This document shows positions 15,134 through 22,378 of a stretch of DNA of 38,419 nucleotides, piece by piece. Below the pieces are notes generated by a model. The model ran no database searches, was not told the origin of the DNA, and saw nothing but the letters and a program-made list of their open reading frames with translations. The stretch lies in contig JABUFB010000022.1 in the NCBI GenBank assembly GCA_013314775.1, positions 1-38,419 on the forward strand, given 5' to 3'. The first letter of the stretch is position 1. Each line of letters opens with the position of its first letter. A program made the translations under genes and the position numbers. This DNA is from Armatimonadota bacterium (GTDB lineage: Bacteria; Armatimonadota; Zipacnadia; Zipacnadales; JABUFB01).

Positions 15134-17185
15134 TCAGACGGCGACCTGTTGCACGCTGTCGCGGCTCTGCGAAGCCAGTTCCGCGCGCTTGCGGGCGATG
15201 AGCTGCTCATCGCACTTCGGGCAGTACCTGTGCTCCCCGCTGATGTACCCGTGGCGCGGGCAGATCGAGAAGGTGGGCGTCACCGTGATATATGGCACCC
15301 GGAATCGTTCCAGGCACCTGCGCACCAGATTCTTGCAGGCCTCGGGGCTGGTGATCTGCTCGGCCATGTACAGGTGAAAGACAGTTCCGCCGGTGTACAT
15401 TGCCTGCAGCGACTCCTGATGTTGCAAGGCCGCGAATGGGTCATCCGTGTAGCCCACTGGCAACTGGCTGGAGTTCGTGTAGTATGGTGCGTCTTCTGGT
15501 CCAGCCTGGATGATGTCAGGAAAACGCTTGCGATCTTCGCGCGCGAAACGGTATGTTGCGCTCTCAGCAGGCGTGGCCTCCAGGTTGTACAGGTTTCCGG
15601 TTTGCTGCTGGAACTCCACCATTTTCTCCCGGATATGCTGGAGCATCTCAATGGCCAGCGCCTTGCCGGCGTCTGTAGTTATGTCCTCGCGGCCGCCGGT
15701 GAAGTTGGCTATGCACTCGTTGATTCCGTTCACGCCGATGGTGCTGAAGTGGTTCTTCAGACGCCCGAGATACCGCTGCGTGAAGGGCAGGAGCCCGGAA
15801 TCAATGCAGCGCCCGATGGTCTTGCGCTTGAGTTCAAGGCTGGTTTTCGCGATCTCCAGCAGTGCGTCCATGCGAGCGTAGAGGCTCTGCAGATCGCCCT
15901 TCGCCAGGTAGCCAAGCCGCGCGCAGTTGAGCGTCACGACCCCTACCGACCCCGTCTGTTCCGCTGATCCGAACAATCCGTTGCCCCGCTTCAGCAGTTC
16001 TCGCAGGTCAAGTTGCAGGCGGCAGCACATTGACCGCACCATGCTTGGGGACAGCTCGGAATTGATGAAGTTCTGGAAGTACGGGGTGCCGTACTTGGCA
16101 GTCATCGCAAACAGCGGCCCGGTGTTCGGGTGGTTCCAGTCGAAGTCCGGGGTGATGTTGTAGGTTGGGATCGGGAAAGTGAACACTCGACCGCGCCGGT
16201 CGCCTGCGGTCATGACCTGGAGGAACGCGCGGTTGATGATGCCCATCTCTTCCGAGAGTTCGCCGTAAGTGAAATCTGCGGGCTCGCCGCCGATGAGTGG
16301 CTGCTCGTCTCGGAGGTCCTCGGGGCAGGTCCAGTCAAGGGTGATGTTCGTGAAAGGCGTCTGAGTGCCCCAGCGCGAAGGGACATTGAGGTTGTACACG
16401 AACTCCTGAATGCACTGCAGCACTTGGTCGTAAGTCATATTGTCGCGCCGCACGAAGGGCGCAAGGTACGTATCGAAAGAGCTGAATGCCTGGGCGCCGG
16501 CCCACTCGTTCTGCAAAGTGCCCAGGAAGTTGACCATCTGCCCGACCGCGCTGGACAGGTGCTTTGGCGGCGCCGCCTCGACCTTCCCCCGCACTCCGTT
16601 GAAGCCCTCGACAAGCAGCGTCCGCAGAGACCAGCCCGCGCAGTAACCGGCCAGCATGTCCAGGTCGTGGATATGCAGATCGCCCTCGCGATGGGCTTTG
16701 CCGACTTCGGGTGGGTACACGGCTGTGAGCCAGTAGTTGGCGGTCACCTTGCCGCTCACATTCAGGATTAGTCCGCCAAGGGAGTAGTCCTGGTTCGCGT
16801 TGGCGTGGACCCGCCAGTCGGCCTGATCGAGGTACTCGTCGATAGATGAGACCGCATCCACCAGCGCCTGGCGTTCCTGGCGCAGTCGCTGATGCTGCTC
16901 GCGGTAGAGGATATACGCCCGGGCTGTCTCGAAATACTCGGCAACCGTCAAGGTCTTTTCGACGACATCCTGAATCTGCTCGACCGTGGGGGCATCGTTC
17001 CAAGGCAGCGCGCGGATCGCATCGAGCACCTGTGCCGTGAGCGTCGCGGCTTCATCGTCCCCGTATTCCCCCGTGGCCTTTCCGGCTCGCGCTATCGCCG
17101 ACTGTATCCGAGTTGCATCGAAAGGGGCTCGCGAACCATCGCGTTTGACCACATGAGTGACGGGGAAACCGCGCCTTGTCGTCAT
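15134..17185 (-). CDS. nrdD: Anaerobic (class III) ribonucleoside-triphosphate reductase, catalytic chain lacking the glycyl-radical motif
   Basis: 683 residues. N-terminal ATP-cone (HVVKRDGSRAPFDATRIQSAIARAG, about residues 11-100) for allosteric control. A large ten-stranded-barrel catalytic domain follows, with the thiyl-radical finger-loop Cys at residue 421 (TLNCARLGY). A C-terminal zinc site is formed by Cys642, His645, Cys655 and Cys658 (CPRH...CPKC). After that the chain runs on for 25 residues and stops with no RVxGY glycyl-radical motif, which is in the next cistron. It makes deoxynucleotides without oxygen; the enzyme family needs the NrdG radical-SAM activase, not seen here. Start MTTRRGF has GGGAGGG about 10 nt upstream. 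A cobalamin riboswitch precedes it. Confidence 0.95.
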   Translation of the reverse strand: MTTRRGFPVTHVVKRDGSRAPFDATRIQSAIARAGKATGEYGDDEAATLTAQVLDAIRALPWNDAPTVEQIQDVVEKTLTVAEYFETARAYILYREQHQRLRQERQALVDAVSSIDEYLDQADWRVHANANQDYSLGGLILNVSGKVTANYWLTAVYPPEVGKAHREGDLHIHDLDMLAGYCAGWSLRTLLVEGFNGVRGKVEAAPPKHLSSAVGQMVNFLGTLQNEWAGAQAFSSFDTYLAPFVRRDNMTYDQVLQCIQEFVYNLNVPSRWGTQTPFTNITLDWTCPEDLRDEQPLIGGEPADFTYGELSEEMGIINRAFLQVMTAGDRRGRVFTFPIPTYNITPDFDWNHPNTGPLFAMTAKYGTPYFQNFINSELSPSMVRSMCCRLQLDLRELLKRGNGLFGSAEQTGSVGVVTLNCARLGYLAKGDLQSLYARMDALLEIAKTSLELKRKTIGRCIDSGLLPFTQRYLGRLKNHFSTIGVNGINECIANFTGGREDITTDAGKALAIEMLQHIREKMVEFQQQTGNLYNLEATPAESATYRFAREDRKRFPDIIQAGPEDAPYYTNSSQLPVGYTDDPFAALQHQESLQAMYTGGTVFHLYMAEQITSPEACKNLVRRCLERFRVPYITVTPTFSICPRHGYISGEHRYCPKCDEQLIARKRAELASQSRDSVQQVAV

Positions 17186-17422
17186 GCTCGAACGCCCTCC
17201 CGGGTCCGCGACGAATGCTGGAAAGCGGCTCTGACGCCAGTTTCGCTACTCCACAACAACCAAGGACAGTGGGGGCTGAACTTCCCCCCGCTCGTCAAAT
17301 GCGTGCCGCGTCCGACCTGAGGAGACCGGTCCCACAATCGCCTGCCCGCGATCGGTCAAACGGAGGCCGGCTGGCTTCACCCTCGAAAGCGCCGGGTGTG
17401 GAAGACGCCGCAACTGCGACGC
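17186..17422 (-). other. nrdD leader between riboswitch and start codon
   Basis: About 237 nt of untranslated sequence. It holds a short G/C hairpin (GGGGG 17271-17275 with CCCCC 17284-17289 on the plus strand) and the nrdD ribosome site. One of these could act as the expression platform, but no classical U-tract terminator is seen, so translational control is the likelier mode. Confidence 0.5.
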
Positions 17423-17596
17423 CGCTCGGGCCAGGTATTCGGACTTGCGGGCTGTGCGGTCCGCCTGCGAGCTGGGGAGCTCCGTGCTGTGCCGCCGGGT
17501 TTCCGCTACAGTTCTCGTTCCCGCTCACCGCTGCGGGGCAGTTCCGGTTTTTCACCGGATTCCCTGTGCGAACTCTTTGGGAGTCCACCGCGAGCG
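17423..17596 (-). ncRNA. Cobalamin (AdoCbl/B12) riboswitch upstream of nrdD
   Basis: On the minus strand the order of conserved elements is that of the cobalamin aptamer. It begins with GGTGGACTCCC near 17589, then AGGGAATCCGGTGAAAAACC, ACTGCCCCGCAGCGGTGAGCGGG, and finally the B12-box-like GTCCGAATACCTGGCC (17429-17444). P1 is closed by CGCTCG (17591-17596) with CGAGCG (17423-17428). The element sits entirely between a good promoter and nrdD. Known function of the family: B12 binding represses the downstream gene. Here it would switch off a B12-independent reductase when B12 allows another class to work. Confidence 0.92.
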
Positions 17597-17602
17597 AGAG
17601 TA

Positions 17603-17631
17603 AGCTTAGAGGGATGACGCCCTTTTGTCAA
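17603..17631 (-). promoter_or_regulatory. Sigma-70 promoter of the riboswitch-nrdD unit
   Basis: Perfect -35 TTGACA (plus-strand 17626-17631), 17-nt spacer, -10 TAAGCT (17603-17608). Predicted transcription start near 17596, exactly at the first base of the riboswitch P1 stem. Confidence 0.75.
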
Positions 17632-17830
17632 GCCGGATTCGGGCCAGGAATTGTGCACGTTGGTACATGTTCTGGGCCCCAATTTTATACAGACTTCACA
17701 CATTTCTGCCCCGGCAGCTCAAGGAGTCCGGGACCTGGAAAGCTTTTGGATTCTTGCAGGAAACCAGTCTTCGCGTAGCGAAACTGGGCCCTGACCTCAC
17801 GTCCAGAATGCGCTCCTGGAGGCGCCTATC
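17632..17830 (+). other. Leader region of the propeller-GRE gene cluster
   Basis: No gene. Weak promoter candidate TTGGTA (17660-17665), 18-nt spacer, TTTATA (17684-17689). A hairpin at 17764-17787 pairs CCAGT and TTCGC with GCGAA and ACTGG. GGAGG lies about 8 nt before the start at 17831. Confidence 0.35.
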
Positions 17831-18994
17831 ATGCCTACGATCGACCACTTTCTGCCGGCCGTCGCAGTCACACAGGGCCCGAAGTTCCACTGGTTCGGCT
17901 ACTATGACAAGTTTCCCTGGGATGCCACCGGGCGCTATCTTCTGGCGCTCGAAGTCGATTTCATGGACCGCGTGGTACATCCGGATGACGTAGCCACCAT
18001 CGGCATGGTCGACCTCGCCGACGGGAACCGCTGGATCCCGCTGGCTGAGACTCAGGCCTTCAACTGGCAGCAGGGCACTCACCTTCAGTGGCTCGCGACA
18101 GCGCCCGACCGCGAGATTATCTACAATGCACTCAAGGGCGACCATTACGTGTCCGTTATCCAGGATGTTTTCACCGGGGAGAAGCGCGAGTTGCCGCGGC
18201 CAATCTATGCGGTGAGCCGGGACGGGACCAAGGCGGTCAGCCTCAACTTTTCCCGCGTTCACTCCACGCGGCCCGGGTACGGCTACAATCACCTCATGCA
18301 TCTGGCCGGGCCGGATGTAAGCGATGAAGACGGCATCTGGATCGTGGACCTGCGCACCGGCGAGAACCGGCTGATCATCAACCTGGAACAGATCACGAAG
18401 TTCGCTCCGCAGGATTCCTTCGAGGGCGCGCGACACTGGTTCAACCACCTGCAGTTCAACACCATTGACAGCAGGTTCATCTTCCTGCACCGCTGGCGGC
18501 ACGGCAGCGCGCCATGGGGTACGCGCCTGTTCACAGCAGCGACCGACGGCTCCAATATCTGCCTGCTCAATGACCACCAGATGACTTCGCATTTCGACTG
18601 GTGCGGAGCGGACAAGGTGCTCGCCTGGGCGCGGCGATATGATAGGGGCGACCATTACTACCTGTTCACCGACTGCCGAGACGACATCGAGATCGTGGGC
18701 GAAGATGTATTCCAGACCGACGGTCACTGCTCGTACTCGCCCGACGGCAAGTGGATCCTCACTGACACCTACCCGGATAAGGACCACATGCGCACGCTCA
18801 TCGTATACCGGGTCGCGGATAACACCCGCATCAACCTGGGCCGTTTCCTGTCGCCACCCGTGGCCGATGTCGAGTTCCGTTGCGATCTGCACCCGCGCTG
18901 GAGCAGAGATGGCCGGACCGTTTGCTTCGATTCGGTCCACGAGGGCCAGCGTCAGGTCTACCTGATGGATGTGAGTGAAGTCGTGGCGGGCTGA
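17831..18994 (+). CDS. Beta-propeller protein resembling oligogalacturonate lyase/TolB-like
   Basis: 387 residues without signal peptide. Repeated ~45-residue blades with the sugar-lyase/TolB hallmark of SPDG-type turns: VSRDGTKAVSL, YSPDGKWILTD and WSRDGRTVCFDSVHEG. The order FHWFGYYDKFPWD...FNWQQGTHLQW...HGHCSYSPDG...DLHPRW is like oligogalacturonate lyases (PL22), in which several His residues bind the metal. Expected role: beta-elimination or binding of a sugar-acid oligomer in the cytoplasm; only the fold is well supported. It heads a cluster with the Cys-rich protein (29 nt gap) and a glycyl-radical enzyme. GGAGG lies about 8 nt before the ATG. Confidence 0.88.
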   Translation: MPTIDHFLPAVAVTQGPKFHWFGYYDKFPWDATGRYLLALEVDFMDRVVHPDDVATIGMVDLADGNRWIPLAETQAFNWQQGTHLQWLATAPDREIIYNALKGDHYVSVIQDVFTGEKRELPRPIYAVSRDGTKAVSLNFSRVHSTRPGYGYNHLMHLAGPDVSDEDGIWIVDLRTGENRLIINLEQITKFAPQDSFEGARHWFNHLQFNTIDSRFIFLHRWRHGSAPWGTRLFTAATDGSNICLLNDHQMTSHFDWCGADKVLAWARRYDRGDHYYLFTDCRDDIEIVGEDVFQTDGHCSYSPDGKWILTDTYPDKDHMRTLIVYRVADNTRINLGRFLSPPVADVEFRCDLHPRWSRDGRTVCFDSVHEGQRQVYLMDVSEVVAG

Positions 18995-19022
18995 ACGACC
19001 CCACTTTCCCGGAGGGCTTGCC

Positions 19023-20018
19023 ATGTACGAGAATAAGCTGATGAAAGACGGCCTGTGTGATCCGCCGAGAATTGTCATCAAGGCCCGGCAATTGCCAGCG
19101 GTCGTCTGCCGGCTTGGCGGTGCCGACTGCCCGATTCTCGGCGAGAACCAGGCCCGAGCCATCCTCGAGGTCCTTCAGGCGGATCCGACGGCCTCGATAC
19201 GTCTCACCAGCGATGCCGACTGCGCACCGCACTACACCATGCTGGATGATGAGGACTTCCGGCGGCAGAATCGCGAGGCGGTGTTCAACCGAAAGCGCGA
19301 CCTGGATGTCCTGCAGAAGCTGGGCCTGTGCCCCGGGGATACCCGGCGCGCGCGCTACTTGTACGAGTTGCTCTTCACCAGGGTGGAGACCCTCCGCGGC
19401 ATATGCGCCTTCGATACGCCGGGCTGGGAGGGTTGCCCGCTGGCGTCTTCCGGCATCTATGAGAACGTGCGCTCGCGTGGCTGGCAGATGGTGGTGCATG
19501 CGCGCAGTTCCGAGGAGATGGCCCAGTCGCGGGAGGAAAATGTGGAGGCCATACTCCACGGTGACCGCATCTTCATGCGCCCGCATCACATCATGTGCCT
19601 GGCGTGCTGGTACAATGGCGGTCAGTCATCGGGCCTGCGGCCCAACGACACGCTCGCAGAGATTCTCGAACGGGTGCGGGCCGATCCGAAAGTCCCCATC
19701 ACTCTGGTCGAGGGCACCTGCATGGCCTGCCATTGCTGCGACGGGTTTGACCCGCCGACCGGTCGCTGCGTCCACAGTGGTGGGCTCATACGCGACTACA
19801 AGAAGGACCTGGACTGCTTCCAGATGCTGGGCATGTATCCCGGCGACACGCTCCCGGCGGACGAGATGTTCGCCCTGGTTCTTGAACGCATTGGCTCCAC
19901 CCGAGACGTCTGTGGATACGGTACGGGCGAGGTGACCGCCGAGGAGTGGCGCATCTGCAACGACCCGGCAGGTAGCCCGGGCTACGCTGAAACCCGGAAG
20001 AGCGGGCTACTCGGTTGA
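19023..20018 (+). CDS. Cys-rich protein with internal duplication, DUF1284-like
   Basis: 331 residues from ATG 19023, chosen for CGGAGGG about 6 nt upstream; the frame is open to 18975. Two related halves: the first ends DLDVLQKLGLCPGDT...RVETLRGICAF (about residues 95-140), the second DLDCFQMLGMYPGDT...RIGSTRDVCGYG (about 258-300). The second half begins RPHHIMCLACWYNGG and contains CMACHCC, like the HHLLC...CxxC pattern of DUF1284 proteins, which are suspected iron-sulfur or metal proteins. No radical-SAM CxxxCxxC motif is present. Its place between the propeller and the glycyl-radical enzyme suggests a redox or metal-linked accessory role. Function unknown. Confidence 0.85.
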   Translation: MYENKLMKDGLCDPPRIVIKARQLPAVVCRLGGADCPILGENQARAILEVLQADPTASIRLTSDADCAPHYTMLDDEDFRRQNREAVFNRKRDLDVLQKLGLCPGDTRRARYLYELLFTRVETLRGICAFDTPGWEGCPLASSGIYENVRSRGWQMVVHARSSEEMAQSREENVEAILHGDRIFMRPHHIMCLACWYNGGQSSGLRPNDTLAEILERVRADPKVPITLVEGTCMACHCCDGFDPPTGRCVHSGGLIRDYKKDLDCFQMLGMYPGDTLPADEMFALVLERIGSTRDVCGYGTGEVTAEEWRICNDPAGSPGYAETRKSGLLG

Positions 20019-20132
20019 GAGGTCGGGTTCTGTGTGGAGGCTTTGTATTGAACGCTCTGTCCCAACGCCGACCCCAGAAGCGTTCCAGCGATTTCTGGGT
20101 ATTGCTCTCACACGCAGAGGACCTGCCTGAGC

Positions 20133-22304
20133 ATGCGCGACCTGGTGCGACAGATCCGCGACGAACTCATGGGGACACCCGACACTGTGTGCCTGGAGCG
20201 CGCCCGTCTGGCAACCGAAGCCTGGCGAGTGCATGAGCATGAGCCGGCGCCGATTCGCCGCGCTCATGTGCTCGCGCACGTCTTGCGCAATATGACCCTC
20301 GACTTACGCTCCAACCCTGTCTTCGCCGGGAACACTTCGGCGCGCCCGCGGGCTTGGATGCTTCTGCCGGAGTACGGCATCGGAATGGATCCACAGGTCT
20401 TGCTGGAGCACTCCCAGCTTGCCGGGTTGCTTGATGGTGCGATCCCCGATGAGATTGCAGAGTTCTGGCGTGACCGTGCTTTCGGTGGGCAGACGGGAAT
20501 CGGACACCTTTCGGTTGATATGGACTGCGTGGTCCACCGGGGGCTGCAGGACTTGATTGCGGAGTGTGACCGCCTGGCGGACGAAGGTGATGAGGAGCAA
20601 CGGGTATATCGTGCGGCAATGCGAATTGCCCTGCAGGCCGTGATCGACTGGGCGCACCGTTACGCAAGGGCAGCACGTATCGAGGCGCTCTCAGAAAACG
20701 ATCCGTTGCGTCGTGAGTGCCTGGAACGGGTGGGGAGCGCCTGCGAACAAGTACCGGAGAAGCCTGCCAGGAACCTGTTCGAAGCTCTCCAGAGCATGGC
20801 GCTGGTGCACTTGGCGATCCATATCGAGGGCCACGGGATGTCGGTCTCTACGGGTCTGCCTGACAGGGTCCTTGCACCCTTCATCCAGCACGACTTCGAC
20901 CCCGAGCAGGTCACAAACCTGATCGCTGCGTTCATGCTGAAGATCACCGCGAACTCCCTGTATGGGCGAGGGTACCTGTCGCAGACCATCACCGTAGGTG
21001 GAGCGGATCATCTCGGCATTGACCGATCAAATGCGCTGACTGCCTGCTTCCTCGATGCCTGCGATCGGCTGAGGGTGGGCGATCCTCCGGTATTCCTGCG
21101 GTGGCACCCGGGGCTGGATCCCAAGATCAAGGCGATGGCCGCACGCATGCTGGCCGACGGGGTGACCATGCCCCTGCTGATCAATGACATTCCTACTGTA
21201 GCGGGGTTTGAAGGAGCGGGAGTCGCTCCACAGGATGCGTGGGAGTACGCCGTCATCGGGTGCAATGAGTTGGGCATCCCGGGGCGAAGCGCGGATTCGG
21301 CCACCGCGACATGCGGCAACATCCAGTATCTCGGACTCCTCAACGAGACCCTCGCTTGGCTAGACAATCCGGATGCCGTCTTGGGGATGGATCAGCTTCT
21401 TCAGAGGCTGGAGGGATTGATGAGAGACCGGCTGAGCGCCATGCGGCGCAACGGCCTCGCGCACAAGGCGCGTACGGCGCGGGAAATGCCCACGCCTTTG
21501 ACTTCTTCGCTGATGCGCGGGTGTATCCGGCGCGGCAAGGACATGGCGGTGGGGATGGACTACCACTTGCCGGGGGTCTATGAGCGCGGGCTGACCAATG
21601 CCGCCAACGCACTGGCGGCCATCGAGGAGCTTGTCTTCGACCGGCGTGAACTGCGATTGTCCGAACTCACCGCTGCGCTTGGGGCGAACCATGCTGAGGA
21701 GGGACTGCGCGCGCGTATGGCTGCCGCTCCGAAGTGGGGGAATGGTGACGACCGCGCAGACAGGTGGGCCCTCGCGCTCGTGGAAATGCGGGAGCGGGTA
21801 CTCGACGCAATCGATGCGGAGCACGGCAGCCCCGCCCACATGGTCTGTCACGTAGTGCGCAGCCTGCACCATCTCGACGGAGCGCGCATCGGCGCTTCGG
21901 CGGACGGCCGTAAGGCAGGCACTCCGGTGGCCGACAGCATCGGCGCGGCCGTGGGAACGGCACGGTCAGGCCCGACAGGCATCCTGCGCAGCGTCCTCAA
22001 ACTGGACCCGTCCCGCACCCACCGGGGCGGCTACAACCTGAACCTGACGCTACCCGGGGGCAGAGTGAGTGAGGATGAAGTGCTTGCGCTGATCGAAACG
22101 TTCTTCGATGAAGGCGGGCAGGAACTGCAGATCAGTTCGCTTGACCCCTTACGCCTTCGTCAGGCCCAGCAGAACCCCGGGGCCCACGGCGATCTGGTTG
22201 TGCGCATTGCCGGCTTCTCCGGTCGCTTCGTGGACCTGTCGAAGCTGGAGCAGGACGAGCTCATAGCCCGGGCCGAAGCGGCGGCGGGGGTCCCATCCGG
22301 ATAG
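20133..22304 (+). CDS. Glycyl-radical enzyme (PFL-like superfamily), substrate unknown
   Basis: 723 residues. The C-terminal radical motif is RIAGFSGRFVDLSKLEQDELIAR with the radical Gly at 694 (family RVxGYxAxFxxL). The active-site Cys is residue 377 in VIGCNELGIP, with Glu379 two residues on. The CxE arrangement is that of the dehydratase/lyase branch; pyruvate formate-lyase instead has two adjacent Cys. Length is slightly shorter than the typical ~760-800. It would use a thiyl radical made from the glycyl radical and needs an activase, which is not in the window. Preceded by the Cys-rich protein (114 nt gap with a hairpin at 20073-20099). ATG 20133 is used with GAGGA 11 nt upstream. Confidence 0.92.
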   Translation: MRDLVRQIRDELMGTPDTVCLERARLATEAWRVHEHEPAPIRRAHVLAHVLRNMTLDLRSNPVFAGNTSARPRAWMLLPEYGIGMDPQVLLEHSQLAGLLDGAIPDEIAEFWRDRAFGGQTGIGHLSVDMDCVVHRGLQDLIAECDRLADEGDEEQRVYRAAMRIALQAVIDWAHRYARAARIEALSENDPLRRECLERVGSACEQVPEKPARNLFEALQSMALVHLAIHIEGHGMSVSTGLPDRVLAPFIQHDFDPEQVTNLIAAFMLKITANSLYGRGYLSQTITVGGADHLGIDRSNALTACFLDACDRLRVGDPPVFLRWHPGLDPKIKAMAARMLADGVTMPLLINDIPTVAGFEGAGVAPQDAWEYAVIGCNELGIPGRSADSATATCGNIQYLGLLNETLAWLDNPDAVLGMDQLLQRLEGLMRDRLSAMRRNGLAHKARTAREMPTPLTSSLMRGCIRRGKDMAVGMDYHLPGVYERGLTNAANALAAIEELVFDRRELRLSELTAALGANHAEEGLRARMAAAPKWGNGDDRADRWALALVEMRERVLDAIDAEHGSPAHMVCHVVRSLHHLDGARIGASADGRKAGTPVADSIGAAVGTARSGPTGILRSVLKLDPSRTHRGGYNLNLTLPGGRVSEDEVLALIETFFDEGGQELQISSLDPLRLRQAQQNPGAHGDLVVRIAGFSGRFVDLSKLEQDELIARAEAAAGVPSG

Positions 22305-22378
22305 TCCGAGGGGCCCTGCCGGCTCGGTGTACAGATGTCCCCCGGTTGGTCCCTTGTGCTTCACGCGCCTGCCGGCTC

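Noticed and set aside
17696-19162. 488-residue minus-strand open frame
   Set aside because: Antisense to the propeller gene, which has repeated SPDG-type blades.
22316-22378. Ten-base direct repeat CTGCCGGCTC at 22316 and 22369
   Set aside because: Too short in GC-rich sequence to carry meaning. No hairpin forms between the converging genes here.
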